Origin: Ruminococcus sp.
GTDB lineage: Bacteria; Bacillota; Clostridia; Oscillospirales; Ruminococcaceae
Length of the DNA stretch: 40,526 bases
NCBI GenBank assembly: GCA_017634275.1
Contig: JAGBNQ010000047.1
Coordinates: forward strand, 1-40,526
Reading direction: 5' to 3'
Shown: positions 31,448 to 39,448 of the stretch, one piece after another
Numbering within the stretch: position 1 is the stretch's first letter
Layout: every line of letters begins with the position of its first letter
Notes under the pieces: model-generated
Seen by the model: the letters and a program-made list of their open reading frames with translations, nothing else
What the model was told of the DNA's origin: nothing
Databases searched by the model: none
Program-made: the position numbers and the translations under genes

Positions 31448-31788
31448 TAAACAAAGAAATAAACGCATCTCTTGGCGGAAAGGCGCTTAAGCTGACAGGC
31501 CTCAGCTTTCGCACCGATTCAAAAATAGCCGAGACACAAACGCTCGGCGGCGGGATCATCAGGCGCGTGACGGGCTGCCGCAAAAACTTTTTTACGCTGA
31601 AGGGGAAAATGTCATTTTTCAGCTTTCTGAGCTTTTGTGACTATATAAACGAGCTTGCCGCAAGCTCGCTCACCCTTGAAATTGACGGCGACGAGGCGGC
31701 AGAGCTTATACTTACAAAAGGCGAGTGTACCCTAAGCGGCGACGGAATGTGCGACTACACCTTAGAGCTGGAGGAGGCGGAGATATGA
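31444..31788 (+). CDS. Small tail-associated protein
   Basis: The 114-residue beta-rich protein starts INKEINASLGGKALKLTGLS and ends DYTLELEEAEI. Its start overlaps the previous stop (ATGA) and its stop overlaps the next start, so the three genes are coupled. I do not recognise a family. Position between a terminator-like gene and a hub-like gene suggests a tail or baseplate part. Confidence 0.55.
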   Translation: MINKEINASLGGKALKLTGLSFRTDSKIAETQTLGGGIIRRVTGCRKNFFTLKGKMSFFSFLSFCDYINELAASSLTLEIDGDEAAELILTKGECTLSGDGMCDYTLELEEAEI

Positions 31789-32738
31789 GCGAAAACGGCT
31801 TTACGCTTGAAATATATAATTCCATAGGCTCTTTTACCGAGAGGTACAAAGCTCTTTTATACCTGACCCTTACAAGGGAGCGCTACACGCCGTTTGTAAC
31901 GCTTGATTACAGCTTTCTGGCGGACTTTGACAGCAGAGTTTCAACGGCGGATATATGCTCGGTAAGGCTTTTTTACGGGGGCGAGCGGATATTCCTCGGC
32001 AGGAGCAGCGACATAAGGCTTACCAAAACCGCAGGCGGCTATATTTTAAGCGGCAGGGCGGTAAGCTACACTAAAACAGTTTCAACGAGCGATGCCGTTC
32101 CGGGAATGATGTTTGACTGCACTCTAAGCTCGCTTGTATCGGCTAACACGGCTATGCCGAATGTAAGCTATCAGCAGGTGAGCGAGAGTGCGTCATACAT
32201 CTTTGTCAAGGAGAGTGACACTATATGGAGCGCTATTGCCGCACTTAGCATAAAGCTCTTTGACAACTACCCCTACATAGTGGGGGAGAACACGGTAAAC
32301 ATAAAAAAGACGGGGCAGGCAAGCTTTGATTACAGCAGTGATGTGATAAGTGATACATTTTACGGGTCAAGCCTTAAAAATGCGGTGTCAAAGATATATA
32401 TGCAGGGCACGCAGGGAACGTATGACTACAGCTTTGCCGACAGCGAGGCGATTAGGCGCGGAGTTATAAGAGAGCGCTACATTCCGCTTGACAGACAGTG
32501 GCTTTCAGACCCCGAGAGGGGGCTTAAGCATAAAATGCTCTTTGCGCGGCGCGGCGGTATTTTCCGCGGCTTTACCTACAAGGGCTTTAAAAACGAGCAG
32601 CTTTGCGACAATGTAGCCTTTTCGCTCGGGAGCGTTCACTACACGGGCGAGGTATCAAAGCTGACGGTCAAAGCCGACAAGCGCGGCATTTTTACTACGA
32701 TAACATCTTATCATGACGGGTACAGCAAAATAGTGTAG
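31785..32738 (+). CDS. XkdQ/gpD-like baseplate hub protein
   Basis: The 317-residue protein resembles the XkdQ-type hub proteins of PBSX-like phages. It has a beta-rich start (LTLTRERYTPFVTLDYSF), a central ESDTIWSAIAALSIKLFDNY segment followed by PYIVGENTV, and a C-terminal beta region (VSKLTVKADKRGIFTTITSY). Hubs join the tail tube to the spike. The tail tube, tape measure and spike genes that normally accompany it are not seen. GGAGGCGGAG precedes the ATG. Confidence 0.7.
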   Translation: MSENGFTLEIYNSIGSFTERYKALLYLTLTRERYTPFVTLDYSFLADFDSRVSTADICSVRLFYGGERIFLGRSSDIRLTKTAGGYILSGRAVSYTKTVSTSDAVPGMMFDCTLSSLVSANTAMPNVSYQQVSESASYIFVKESDTIWSAIAALSIKLFDNYPYIVGENTVNIKKTGQASFDYSSDVISDTFYGSSLKNAVSKIYMQGTQGTYDYSFADSEAIRRGVIRERYIPLDRQWLSDPERGLKHKMLFARRGGIFRGFTYKGFKNEQLCDNVAFSLGSVHYTGEVSKLTVKADKRGIFTTITSYHDGYSKIV

Positions 32739-32782
32739 AAAATGCGCTGTGTTTAAGAAGTATAGTTTATTCCGTGAGCTTG

Positions 32783-32925
32783 ATGAATAATGGTCATCTC
32801 TTTGGCAAACCTTGCCTTTTCACTGAAAAAGCCGATGTATCGGTTGGTGACGATATAATTAAGGGATACTTTATATGAGGTTTGAATTTTATGAAATGCC
32901 ATGTCGGGCTTTCAACACCCCGTAA
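32783..32925 (+). pseudogene. Truncated downstream phage genes
   Basis: Two short coupled frames follow. 32783-32878 encodes MNNGHLFGKPCLFTEKADVS and continues to GDDIIKGYFI. Its stop overlaps an ATG at 32875 (ATGA) that opens MRFEFYEMPCRAFNTP and stops at 32925. Overlap and codon use look phage-like, but the second frame ends abruptly at the terminator. They are probably the broken continuation of the operon. Confidence 0.5.
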
Positions 32926-32933
32926 AAATACAA

Positions 32934-32959
32934 AAAGCCCCCGAAAACCCGGGGGCTTT
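32934..32959. terminator. Bidirectional terminator between phage module and fucO
   Basis: AAAGCCCCC (32934-32942) pairs with GGGGGCTTT (32951-32959). On the minus strand it is followed by TTTTTGTATTTTT, so it serves fucO well. Confidence 0.85.
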
Positions 32960-32974
32960 ATCTATGCCGTTTTA

Positions 32975-34120
32975 TCAGAATGCTTTCTTATATATTTCAA
33001 GAATGCTCTCGACTGTGCAGGGTCTTGGGTTGCCGCCCGTGCAGACGTCTGCCATAGCCGCCTCGGAGAGTGCTTGCAGGTCTTCCTCCTTAACACCTAT
33101 CTCGTGGAGCTTTTCGGGAATGCCTACGTCCTTTGAGAGCTGCCTTACAGCGTCAACCGCTGCCTTTCTGTACTCCTCCTGCGACATACCCTTGACATCA
33201 ACGCCCATAGCCTTTGCTATGTCCCTGAATTTTTCGCCCGTATAGGGTGCGTTATATTCCATAACGTAGGGGAGCAAAACTGCGTTTGCTATGCCGTGAG
33301 GGGTATCATAAAATGCGCCTAACGGATGAGCCATTCCGTGAACTACACCGAGCCCGACATTTGAAAAGCCCATGCCTGCGATATACTGACCGAGCGCCAT
33401 ATCCTCTCTGCCCTTTGGCTCGTTAGCCACAGCAGACCTCAGCGAGCGGCCTATTATCTCTATTGCTTTAAGGTGCATCATATCTGTAAGCTCCCATGCG
33501 GCAAGGGTGGTGTAGCCTTCGATCGCGTGGGTGAGTGCGTCCATACCCGTTGAGGCGGTAAGGCCTTTGGGCATTGATGACATCATATCGCTGTCAACTA
33601 CCGCAACTATCGGGATATCGTGAGGATCGACGCAGACGAATTTTCTCTTTTTCTCCTCATCGGTGATAACGTAGTTTATTGTTACCTCTGCCGCTGTTCC
33701 TGCTGTTGTGGGAACTGCGATTATCGGAACGCTCGGGTTTTTTGTGGGGGCAACGCCCTCTAATGAAACAACATCAGAAAACTCGGGGTTATTTATGATA
33801 ATGCCTATGCCCTTAGATGTGTCGATAGGCGAGCCGCCGCCGATAGCTATAAGATAATCAGCGCCCGATGCCCTGAACACCTCGACACCCTTTTTAACTA
33901 TTGCGACAGTAGGGTTAGCCTTTACCTCGTCATAGATCTCATAAGCCATGCCCTCCTTATCAAGCAGGTCAGTCACCTTTTTTACAACGTTAAACTTAAC
34001 AAGGTCTTTATCCGTTACGATAAGCGCCTTTGTAAAGCCCCTGTTCTTAGCCTCGGCGGTGATATTACTGATAGCGCCCGCGCCGAAGTAAGATGTTTCG
34101 TTAAGGATCATTCTTGCCAT
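32975..34120 (-). CDS. fucO: Lactaldehyde reductase, iron-dependent alcohol dehydrogenase
   Basis: The 381-residue group III alcohol dehydrogenase matches FucO along its whole length from memory: MARMILNETSYFGAGAI start, GGGSPIDTSKGIG nucleotide motif (about 95), AVPTTAGTAAEVTINYVITD, and metal ligands in DALTHAIEGY and HGMAHPLGAFYDTPHG. FucO reduces lactaldehyde from fucose or rhamnose to 1,2-propanediol with NADH. No fucose isomerase, kinase or aldolase genes are in the window, so it is an orphan here. AAGGAGTGG precedes the ATG. Confidence 0.93.
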   Translation of the reverse strand: MARMILNETSYFGAGAISNITAEAKNRGFTKALIVTDKDLVKFNVVKKVTDLLDKEGMAYEIYDEVKANPTVAIVKKGVEVFRASGADYLIAIGGGSPIDTSKGIGIIINNPEFSDVVSLEGVAPTKNPSVPIIAVPTTAGTAAEVTINYVITDEEKKRKFVCVDPHDIPIVAVVDSDMMSSMPKGLTASTGMDALTHAIEGYTTLAAWELTDMMHLKAIEIIGRSLRSAVANEPKGREDMALGQYIAGMGFSNVGLGVVHGMAHPLGAFYDTPHGIANAVLLPYVMEYNAPYTGEKFRDIAKAMGVDVKGMSQEEYRKAAVDAVRQLSKDVGIPEKLHEIGVKEEDLQALSEAAMADVCTGGNPRPCTVESILEIYKKAF

Positions 34121-34296
34121 TTCAAAACCACTCCTTTTTGAAAAATCATTATTTAATTTACGGAAAAATTGCCGTTAAATATATTATACAACATTGCCAA
34201 AATAATTTCAAGAGGATTTTGTAAATTTATGCAAGTTATCACAATATTTTCACTTTCAGCAAAGCGGCCGCCGCGTTTTTTACCGAAAAACCGCCA

Positions 34297-34333
34297 TGTA
34301 AACGTTGACAAAAGGTTAAAAACGTGATATTAT
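34297..34333 (+). promoter_or_regulatory. lacI-type gene promoter with operator on the -35 box
   Basis: TTGACA (34305-34310), 17 bases, TATTAT (34328-34333). ATGTAAACGTTGACA (34296-34310) covers the -35 box. It matches 13 of 15 positions of the reverse complement of the site before the sugar-binding gene. Autoregulation by the adjacent LacI protein is likely. Confidence 0.75.
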
Positions 34334-34338
34334 AGTAT

Positions 34339-34540
34339 AAATCGGAGTTTGTAACGCCCCCTTCCCTTTGAAGGGAAGGGGGCTGGGGGGTTAGGTAGAG
34401 CCCCTCCCGAGCGATAGTCTTAGGCTTTGTTCAGCGCTCCGAGGGGGGCAAGCCGCCTTTGGGCGGCTTGTTGGGGGCTTTCCGGTCGCCCCCAAACCCC
34501 TTCGGTATGCCCCCTTAACACTTCTGCAAACTCCGGTTTA
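34339..34540. repeat. GC-rich mosaic repeat, copy E, in the lacI-type leader
   Basis: It is bounded by AAATCGGAGTTTG and CAAACTCCGGTTT, a near-perfect inverted pair. Inside are the CCCCCTTCCCTT/AAGGGAAGGGGG hairpin and the GGGGGCTTTCCGGTCGCCCC block. It lies between the promoter and the start codon, so it should be transcribed as a 5' leader of about 200 bases. Confidence 0.8.
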
Positions 34541-34573
34541 CAGACACATACATCAAATTTAAGGAGCATTAAT

Positions 34574-35572
34574 ATGAGTGTAACAATAAAAGACGTGGCA
34601 AGAGAGGCAGGCGTTTCTGTAGCGACTGTTTCAAGAGTTTTAAACGGCAGCGCTAATGTGAGCGAGGCATCCTCAAAGCTTGTCAATGAAACTATAAAAA
34701 GGCTCGGCTATTCGCCTAACTTCCTCGGGAGAAACTTAAGGAAAAGGGAAACGAATGTGATTCTCGTTATCATGCCGTCGTCGGAGCATTCGCTTTACGG
34801 CACTATCATCTCGGGAATGCAGGATTATGCTAACAAGGTGGGGTATGATATCATCTCGGCGGTGTCAAATTCGGCATCTTATATCGAAACAAGGCAGATG
34901 AATATGCTCTTTAACAGAACTGTTGACGGGGCGGTAATGCTCGGCTCATCGCTTTCCGCGCAGGAGCTTAACGAGCTTGCGGAGAATTACAACATCGCAC
35001 TTTGCTGTGAGGGCGTTGAGGGGGCGAATGTGCTTACTGTTGCTGTTGATGACGAGCAGGCAGGGTATGACGCGGCTAAGGCGCTTATCTCCCTCGGGCA
35101 CAGAAAGATAGCGCTGATAAGCGTTGACTCGGCGGTGGTTTCCTCACGAAAGAGGGAAAACGGCTACATATCAGCCCTTAAGGACGCAGGGATAGAGATA
35201 AGAGAGGATTACATCTGGCACGGCACCTATCTTGCGCACAACGGTGCGGACGCTATGGAGCATTTTATGAGCCTTGATGACAAGCCCACGGCGGTTTTCG
35301 CGGTGTCAGACCTGCTGGCGGTAGCGGCGTGCAAAAAGGCGCAGAGCTTAGGGCTGACAGTCGGCAAGGATATTTCTGTTATGGGGTTTGACAACATTTC
35401 TATGTGCGAGATGTTTACGCCCTCGCTTTCGACCGTTTCGCAGCCCTGCCGCAAAATGGGAGAGTTCGTTATCAAAAAGCTTATCGAGAACCTTGCAACC
35501 GACAACAAGGACAACAAATATTACGCCGTAGGTCACGAGGTCATTTTAAGGGAATCAACAGGTAAAATATGA
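34574..35572 (+). CDS. LacI/GalR-family regulator
   Basis: The 332-residue protein has the LacI headpiece TIKDVAREAGVSVATVSRVL at residues 3-22, the hinge helix near 50, and a periplasmic-binding-like sugar domain. Its C-terminal half includes the usual GFDNISMCEMFTPSLSTV segment. AAGGAG precedes the ATG at 34574. Its own promoter and that of the sugar-binding lipoprotein carry the same 15-bp operator, so it probably represses both until a sugar or sugar phosphate binds. The identity of that ligand is unknown. Confidence 0.92.
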   Translation: MSVTIKDVAREAGVSVATVSRVLNGSANVSEASSKLVNETIKRLGYSPNFLGRNLRKRETNVILVIMPSSEHSLYGTIISGMQDYANKVGYDIISAVSNSASYIETRQMNMLFNRTVDGAVMLGSSLSAQELNELAENYNIALCCEGVEGANVLTVAVDDEQAGYDAAKALISLGHRKIALISVDSAVVSSRKRENGYISALKDAGIEIREDYIWHGTYLAHNGADAMEHFMSLDDKPTAVFAVSDLLAVAACKKAQSLGLTVGKDISVMGFDNISMCEMFTPSLSTVSQPCRKMGEFVIKKLIENLATDNKDNKYYAVGHEVILRESTGKI

Positions 35573-35596
35573 ATTAACGCGAAAATATGAAACTGA

Positions 35597-35633
35597 AAGG
35601 CCGCTCTTTTTTAAGGGCGGTCTTGTAATTTTG
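35597..35633 (+). terminator. Terminator after the LacI-type gene
   Basis: AAGGCCGC and GGCGGTCTT pair imperfectly around a T-rich loop, followed by GTAATTTTG. Confidence 0.65.
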
Positions 35634-35693
35634 TGTAACTGCGGCAAAAATGCCGTGATGATGATATTTATGCTTACTTAACCGTTTTCGCTG

Positions 35694-35768
35694 ATGGCAA
35701 GGGCGTATGGCAGCGCCCCTAAATATGAGCAGATGGGTGAACTTTTGTGCAAGGCGGTTAAAAGGTGA
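35694..35768 (+). other. Short coding-like fragment
   Basis: Between the LacI gene and the sugar-binding gene, 25 codons read MARAYGSAPKYEQMGELLCK and AVKR, then stop. There is no clear ribosome site. It may be the tail of a lost gene; nothing else is seen in 35640-35860. Confidence 0.25.
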
Positions 35769-35864
35769 TAACAAAATAATGTACTATATTCACAAATCAT
35801 AGTATGCAAAATTGTGCAACCCACCAAAACTTATGACAAAAAATATACATAGCCTTTTTATTTC

Positions 35865-35893
35865 TTGACATCGTTTACATTCTTTGATATACT
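35865..35893 (+). promoter_or_regulatory. Sugar-binding gene promoter with LacI operator
   Basis: TTGACA (35865-35870), 17 bases, TATACT (35888-35893). TGACATCGTTTACAT (35866-35880) is the reverse complement of ATGTAAACGATGTCA, nearly the same site as at 34296. It sits between the two boxes, where a bound repressor would block polymerase. A leader of about 95 bases with a GGG/CCC hairpin follows. Confidence 0.75.
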
Positions 35894-35990
35894 TAAATTC
35901 GGGTAAGGGGGATCGTGCCCTTTTGCCCGTAAGAAGGAAAGCTTTTATTTTCAGATACAAGTATCGTATTTGTAAGGAGGAAACAGCATT

Positions 35991-37427
35991 ATGAAGAATA
36001 TCAAGAAAGCGCTTGCAGGCTCAATGGCGCTGCTTATGGCGTTCGGCATTGTGGGCTGCGGCAAGGGTGACAGCAGCGATTCAAGCAGCTATGTTCAGCA
36101 GGTAGAGGTAGATACCGAGGCTATCAAGGACAGCATCAAGCCCCTTCCCGATTCGCTGAGCGAGGACGAAAAGACACTTACATGGATGTCCTATTTTGAC
36201 ATCAACCCCGGCAAGAACGTTCCCGAGAAGAGAACAGACCTCACACTTTTTGAGTCACTTGGCGGCAAGATAAGCTACAGCAGAACAACATCGCTCAACA
36301 AGTTTGAAAAGCTTGCTACAGCGGTAATGTCAGACCAGGTGCCCGACATATTCTGGTATGAGCAGGGCATGACATTCCCCTACAGCGTTATCGCAGGAAT
36401 GTTCCAGCCGATAGACAGCATCGTTAACTTTGAGGATCCGCTCTGGTCGGGCGTTAAGACAACGGCAGATCAGTTCGTACTCAACGGCGAGCATTATGTT
36501 GCACCTATCAATATGCTGCCGCTTTCTGTAATGACATATGACAAGCACATATTAGAGGCTGCAAACCTTGATGACCCCTATGAGCTTTATCAGAAGGGCG
36601 AGTGGGACTGGAATGCTTGGTATGACATGATGGAGGAATACTGCGCTCAGTCAACAGAGGAAGAGCCGCTTTACGGTGTAAACGGCTGGTTTGCACCCTT
36701 CTTCTTCCATTCCACAGGCTCTACACTTGTTAAGTATGACGCTGAGAAGAACGAGTATGTAAACAACCTTGATGACGGCAACCTCACAAGAGCTGCTGAG
36801 TTCCTTTCAAACGTTCAGAAGAACGGCTACTATGACCCCGAGTGGATAGGCGGCGCTCCCGAGGCGTTCCAGAAGAAGATTCTGTTCTACGCTATGGGCC
36901 CGTGGGCATCGTTTGATGACCACACACCTGCTGACGGCGAGGAGTGGGGCATGGTACCGATACCGAAGGATCCTGATTCCGACACACTTTATCAGTCTAT
37001 CGACGTTAACGCTTATATGTGGGTAAAGGGCTCGAAGAAGGCTGACGCTGTTAAGTGCTGGCAGGAGTGTGCAAGAATTGTTTATGTTGACGATGCCTAC
37101 AAGCAGACCGAGAAGGAGAAGTTTGACGTTACCAACCCGAACTGGACTGACGAGATGTATAACCTCGTTTATGATGAGCTTATCAGCGACAAGTACACTC
37201 AGGTGTTCGACCCCAGCTACGGTATCTCAACAAGACTTTCCGATAACGACGCTGCAACTAACGATACCAAGGAGGCTTATACCGCACTTACCTACAGAGG
37301 CGTTCTTACGACCGATGAGGACGGCAACCAGCTTACATGGACACAGATCAAGGAGCAGAATTCAAACGTATTTGATTCCGAGCTTGCAGAGTTCAACAAG
37401 AAACTCAAGGAGTTCTCGAACAAGTAA
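35991..37427 (+). CDS. ABC transporter sugar-binding lipoprotein
   Basis: The 478-residue extracellular solute-binding protein (family 1) has a lipoprotein signal with lipobox FGIVGC, a Ser-rich linker, and the two-lobe binding fold. Aromatic-rich segments (EWDWNAWYDMMEE, NGWFAPFFF) are typical of oligosaccharide binders. It would capture a sugar outside the membrane and hand it to permeases. No permease genes follow; a terminator comes 15 bases after the stop. The partner transporter must therefore be elsewhere. AAGGAGG lies before the ATG. Confidence 0.92.
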   Translation: MKNIKKALAGSMALLMAFGIVGCGKGDSSDSSSYVQQVEVDTEAIKDSIKPLPDSLSEDEKTLTWMSYFDINPGKNVPEKRTDLTLFESLGGKISYSRTTSLNKFEKLATAVMSDQVPDIFWYEQGMTFPYSVIAGMFQPIDSIVNFEDPLWSGVKTTADQFVLNGEHYVAPINMLPLSVMTYDKHILEAANLDDPYELYQKGEWDWNAWYDMMEEYCAQSTEEEPLYGVNGWFAPFFFHSTGSTLVKYDAEKNEYVNNLDDGNLTRAAEFLSNVQKNGYYDPEWIGGAPEAFQKKILFYAMGPWASFDDHTPADGEEWGMVPIPKDPDSDTLYQSIDVNAYMWVKGSKKADAVKCWQECARIVYVDDAYKQTEKEKFDVTNPNWTDEMYNLVYDELISDKYTQVFDPSYGISTRLSDNDAATNDTKEAYTALTYRGVLTTDEDGNQLTWTQIKEQNSNVFDSELAEFNKKLKEFSNK

Positions 37428-37441
37428 TAAAGCAAACAAAG

Positions 37442-37468
37442 GCGGCAGGGCTTTCCTGCCGCTTTTTT
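37442..37468 (+). terminator. Terminator after the sugar-binding gene
   Basis: GCGGCAGG (37442-37449) pairs with CCTGCCGC (37455-37462), followed by six T residues. Confidence 0.9.
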
Positions 37469-37535
37469 GTGCGGTAAGGTTTTCTATTCGCCTTTTCAAC
37501 AATATTACAAATTGAATACATTTGCCTTAAAGCTA

Positions 37536-37564
37536 TTGAAAAATATTGGAAAGCATTGTATAAT
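37536..37564 (+). promoter_or_regulatory. Promoter of the epimerase-dtd operon
   Basis: TTGAAA (37536-37541), 17 bases, TATAAT (37559-37564). Confidence 0.75.
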
Positions 37565-37613
37565 AATTATGATTGGATAAATATATACTATTATATATAA
37601 AGGGGCTAATGTT

Positions 37614-38474
37614 ATGAAACTTACTGTCAGGACTGATACACTTGAAATATCTGCAAATTCCGCAGGTGCGGAGCTTTGCTCGGTGAAGAAGGACGGGGTG
37701 GAATACCTCTGGCAGGCGGGTGATGCCTGGAAAAGGTATGCGCCGATACTCTTTCCGTTTATCTGCTCGCCTAAAGGAAAAAAGTACAAAGCAGGCGGAA
37801 AGGAATATACCATGCCCTCAAACCACGGCTTTGCAAGGGATATGGAATTTACCTCGGAGGGAACTGATGATAACAGCATAGCATTTAAGCTGACATCTGA
37901 TGAAAACACGCTTAAGGTATACCCGTATGAATTTGAGCTGACGGTAAAGTTTACTGTTAAGGGCGACAGCGTTGAGGTGCTGAACTCTGTCAGGAACACG
38001 GGGGATAAGGATATGTATTTCTACCTCGGCGGACACCCTGCATTCAACTGCCCGATTGAAGATAACTTATGCTTTGATGACTACAAGGTGATATATGAAA
38101 AGAACGAAACTATAATTCAGCCGCTGCTGACGGGCGGTGAGAGGGTAGTTCTTGATAATGAGAACACGCTGCCGCTTACGCGCACGCTGTTTGACCACGA
38201 TGTTATAATGAAAGACAAGCCGAACTCAAAGAGGATAACGCTTGCAAGCGACAAGGGCAGCAGGAGCGTGACACTTTACTACCCCGAGAGCGAGTGCATA
38301 GCGGTATGGTCAACTACAGCAAATGATGATGCGAGATTTGTATGCTTAGAGCCGTGGACGAGCGTGCCCGTTTACTGCGATGACGAATTTGAGGACATTG
38401 AGAAAAAGCCGCACGCGATAAGGCTTTCGGCAGGCGAGCGGTTTGATTACAGATATTTCATCGAGGTGAAATAA
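37614..38474 (+). CDS. Aldose 1-epimerase-like protein (LacX type)
   Basis: The 286-residue beta-sandwich protein belongs to the galactose mutarotase superfamily. Motifs include the FPFICSP segment, [11 protein letters not shown] (about 64-74, catalytic His), YLGGHPAFN (about 140-148, second His) and VCLEPW near 242 with the catalytic Glu. Such enzymes interconvert alpha and beta anomers of sugars or sugar phosphates. The stop overlaps the dtd start (TAATG), which couples the two genes. Confidence 0.88.
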   Translation: MKLTVRTDTLEISANSAGAELCSVKKDGVEYLWQAGDAWKRYAPILFPFICSPKGKKYKAGGKEYTMPSNHGFARDMEFTSEGTDDNSIAFKLTSDENTLKVYPYEFELTVKFTVKGDSVEVLNSVRNTGDKDMYFYLGGHPAFNCPIEDNLCFDDYKVIYEKNETIIQPLLTGGERVVLDNENTLPLTRTLFDHDVIMKDKPNSKRITLASDKGSRSVTLYYPESECIAVWSTTANDDARFVCLEPWTSVPVYCDDEFEDIEKKPHAIRLSAGERFDYRYFIEVK

Positions 38475-38944
38475 TGAAGGCGGTCATACAGAGGGTAAAT
38501 TACGCGAGAGTGAAAGTCTGCGGCGACACGGTAGGGGAGATAGACAAGGGCTTTCTTATCCTTTTCGGCGCAGGCGAGGGCGACACAAAAGAGGACGCTG
38601 ACAAGCTCGCTGCGAAAATTACAGGACTGAGGATATTTTCGGACGAGAATGACAAGATAAACCTTTCCCTTAAGGACGTTTCGGGGGATATTTTATGCGT
38701 TTCACAGTTTACGCTGCTTGCTGACTGCCGCAAGGGCAACAGGCCGAGCTTTATCGGGGCAATGCAACCTGATGAGGCGGATATGCTCTACAGATACTTC
38801 TGCGAGAAATGCGCCGAGCTTTCGGGCGCGAGGGTTGAGCGCGGAGTATTCGGGGCGGACATGAAGGTGAGCCTTGAAAATGACGGCCCGTTTACGATAG
38901 TGCTTGAATGCAGGAACGGAAAGATAGTCGGAAATAATGAATAA
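38474..38944 (+). CDS. dtd: D-aminoacyl-tRNA deacylase
   Basis: Dtd removes D-amino acids wrongly attached to tRNA. The 156-residue protein matches the family end to end: [15 protein letters not shown] start, the [18 protein letters not shown] motif near 76-93 with the SQFTL active-site element, and the late [11 protein letters not shown] motif with the (G)P that faces the substrate. Its last codons (GNNE, stop) are read from the beginning of a TGAATAA tandem repeat, so the repeat fixed the C-terminus. Confidence 0.95.
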   Translation: MKAVIQRVNYARVKVCGDTVGEIDKGFLILFGAGEGDTKEDADKLAAKITGLRIFSDENDKINLSLKDVSGDILCVSQFTLLADCRKGNRPSFIGAMQPDEADMLYRYFCEKCAELSGARVERGVFGADMKVSLENDGPFTIVLECRNGKIVGNNE

Positions 38945-39060
38945 TGAATAGTGAATAATGAATAATGAATAATTAAGGTGCGCGCGGAATTTAAAATAAG
39001 CGGCTGCCCGAATGGGCATATGTGCGGCTAAGCTGCATACCATAATTGTGCATTGTGAAT
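38935..39060. repeat. AT-flanked palindromic repeat element, second copy
   Basis: TGAATAA tandem repeats lead into a core (38971-39047) from AATTAAGGTGCG to ATACCATAATT, with a TGCCCGAATGGGCA hairpin. The ends form an imperfect inverted pair. The copy at 30474-30559 has the same ends and the same GAATGG loop. Confidence 0.75.
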
Positions 39061-39085
39061 TGTGCGTTGATAAAGAGGAATGTTT

Positions 39086-39433
39086 ATGAATATACAGATC
39101 TTCGGGAAGGCGAAATGCTTTGATACTAAAAAGGCCGAGCGCTTTTTTAAGGAGCGTGGGATAAAGTATCAGTTTATTGACCTTAAGCAAAAGCCTATGA
39201 GCCGCGGCGAGCTTGAAAGCGTTATCAAGGCGGTCGGCGGACTTGAAAAGGTGATAGATGAAAACTCGGGGTCAAAAAACGCGGCACTTGTGAAATACTT
39301 AGCGTCAGATGAGGCGAAAAAGGAAAAGCTGCTTGAGGACGGGCTGCTTTTAAAAACGCCTATCGTGCGAAACGGCAGGCAGGCGGCTGTGGGGTATCAG
39401 CCCGATATATGGGATAAATGGACAAAGGAGTAG
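39086..39433 (+). CDS. ArsC/Spx/MgsR-family thioredoxin-fold protein
   Basis: The 115-residue protein has the ArsC-family core: IQIFGKAKCFDTKKAERFFK at the N-terminus with the single conserved cysteine (residue 10), GIKYQFIDLKQKPMSRGEL, and TPIVRNGRQAAVGYQPD near the end. It has no CxxC pair, so it is more like reductase-type family members than Spx itself. Arsenate reduction is not assured. GAGGA lies six bases before the ATG at 39086. Confidence 0.85.
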   Translation: MNIQIFGKAKCFDTKKAERFFKERGIKYQFIDLKQKPMSRGELESVIKAVGGLEKVIDENSGSKNAALVKYLASDEAKKEKLLEDGLLLKTPIVRNGRQAAVGYQPDIWDKWTKE

Positions 39434-39448
39434 AATGGAGACAGGGTT

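Noticed and set aside
32975-34120. fucO as part of a fucose operon
   Set aside because: Neighbours are a phage module and a LacI gene on the other strand; no fucose isomerase, kinase or aldolase is present.
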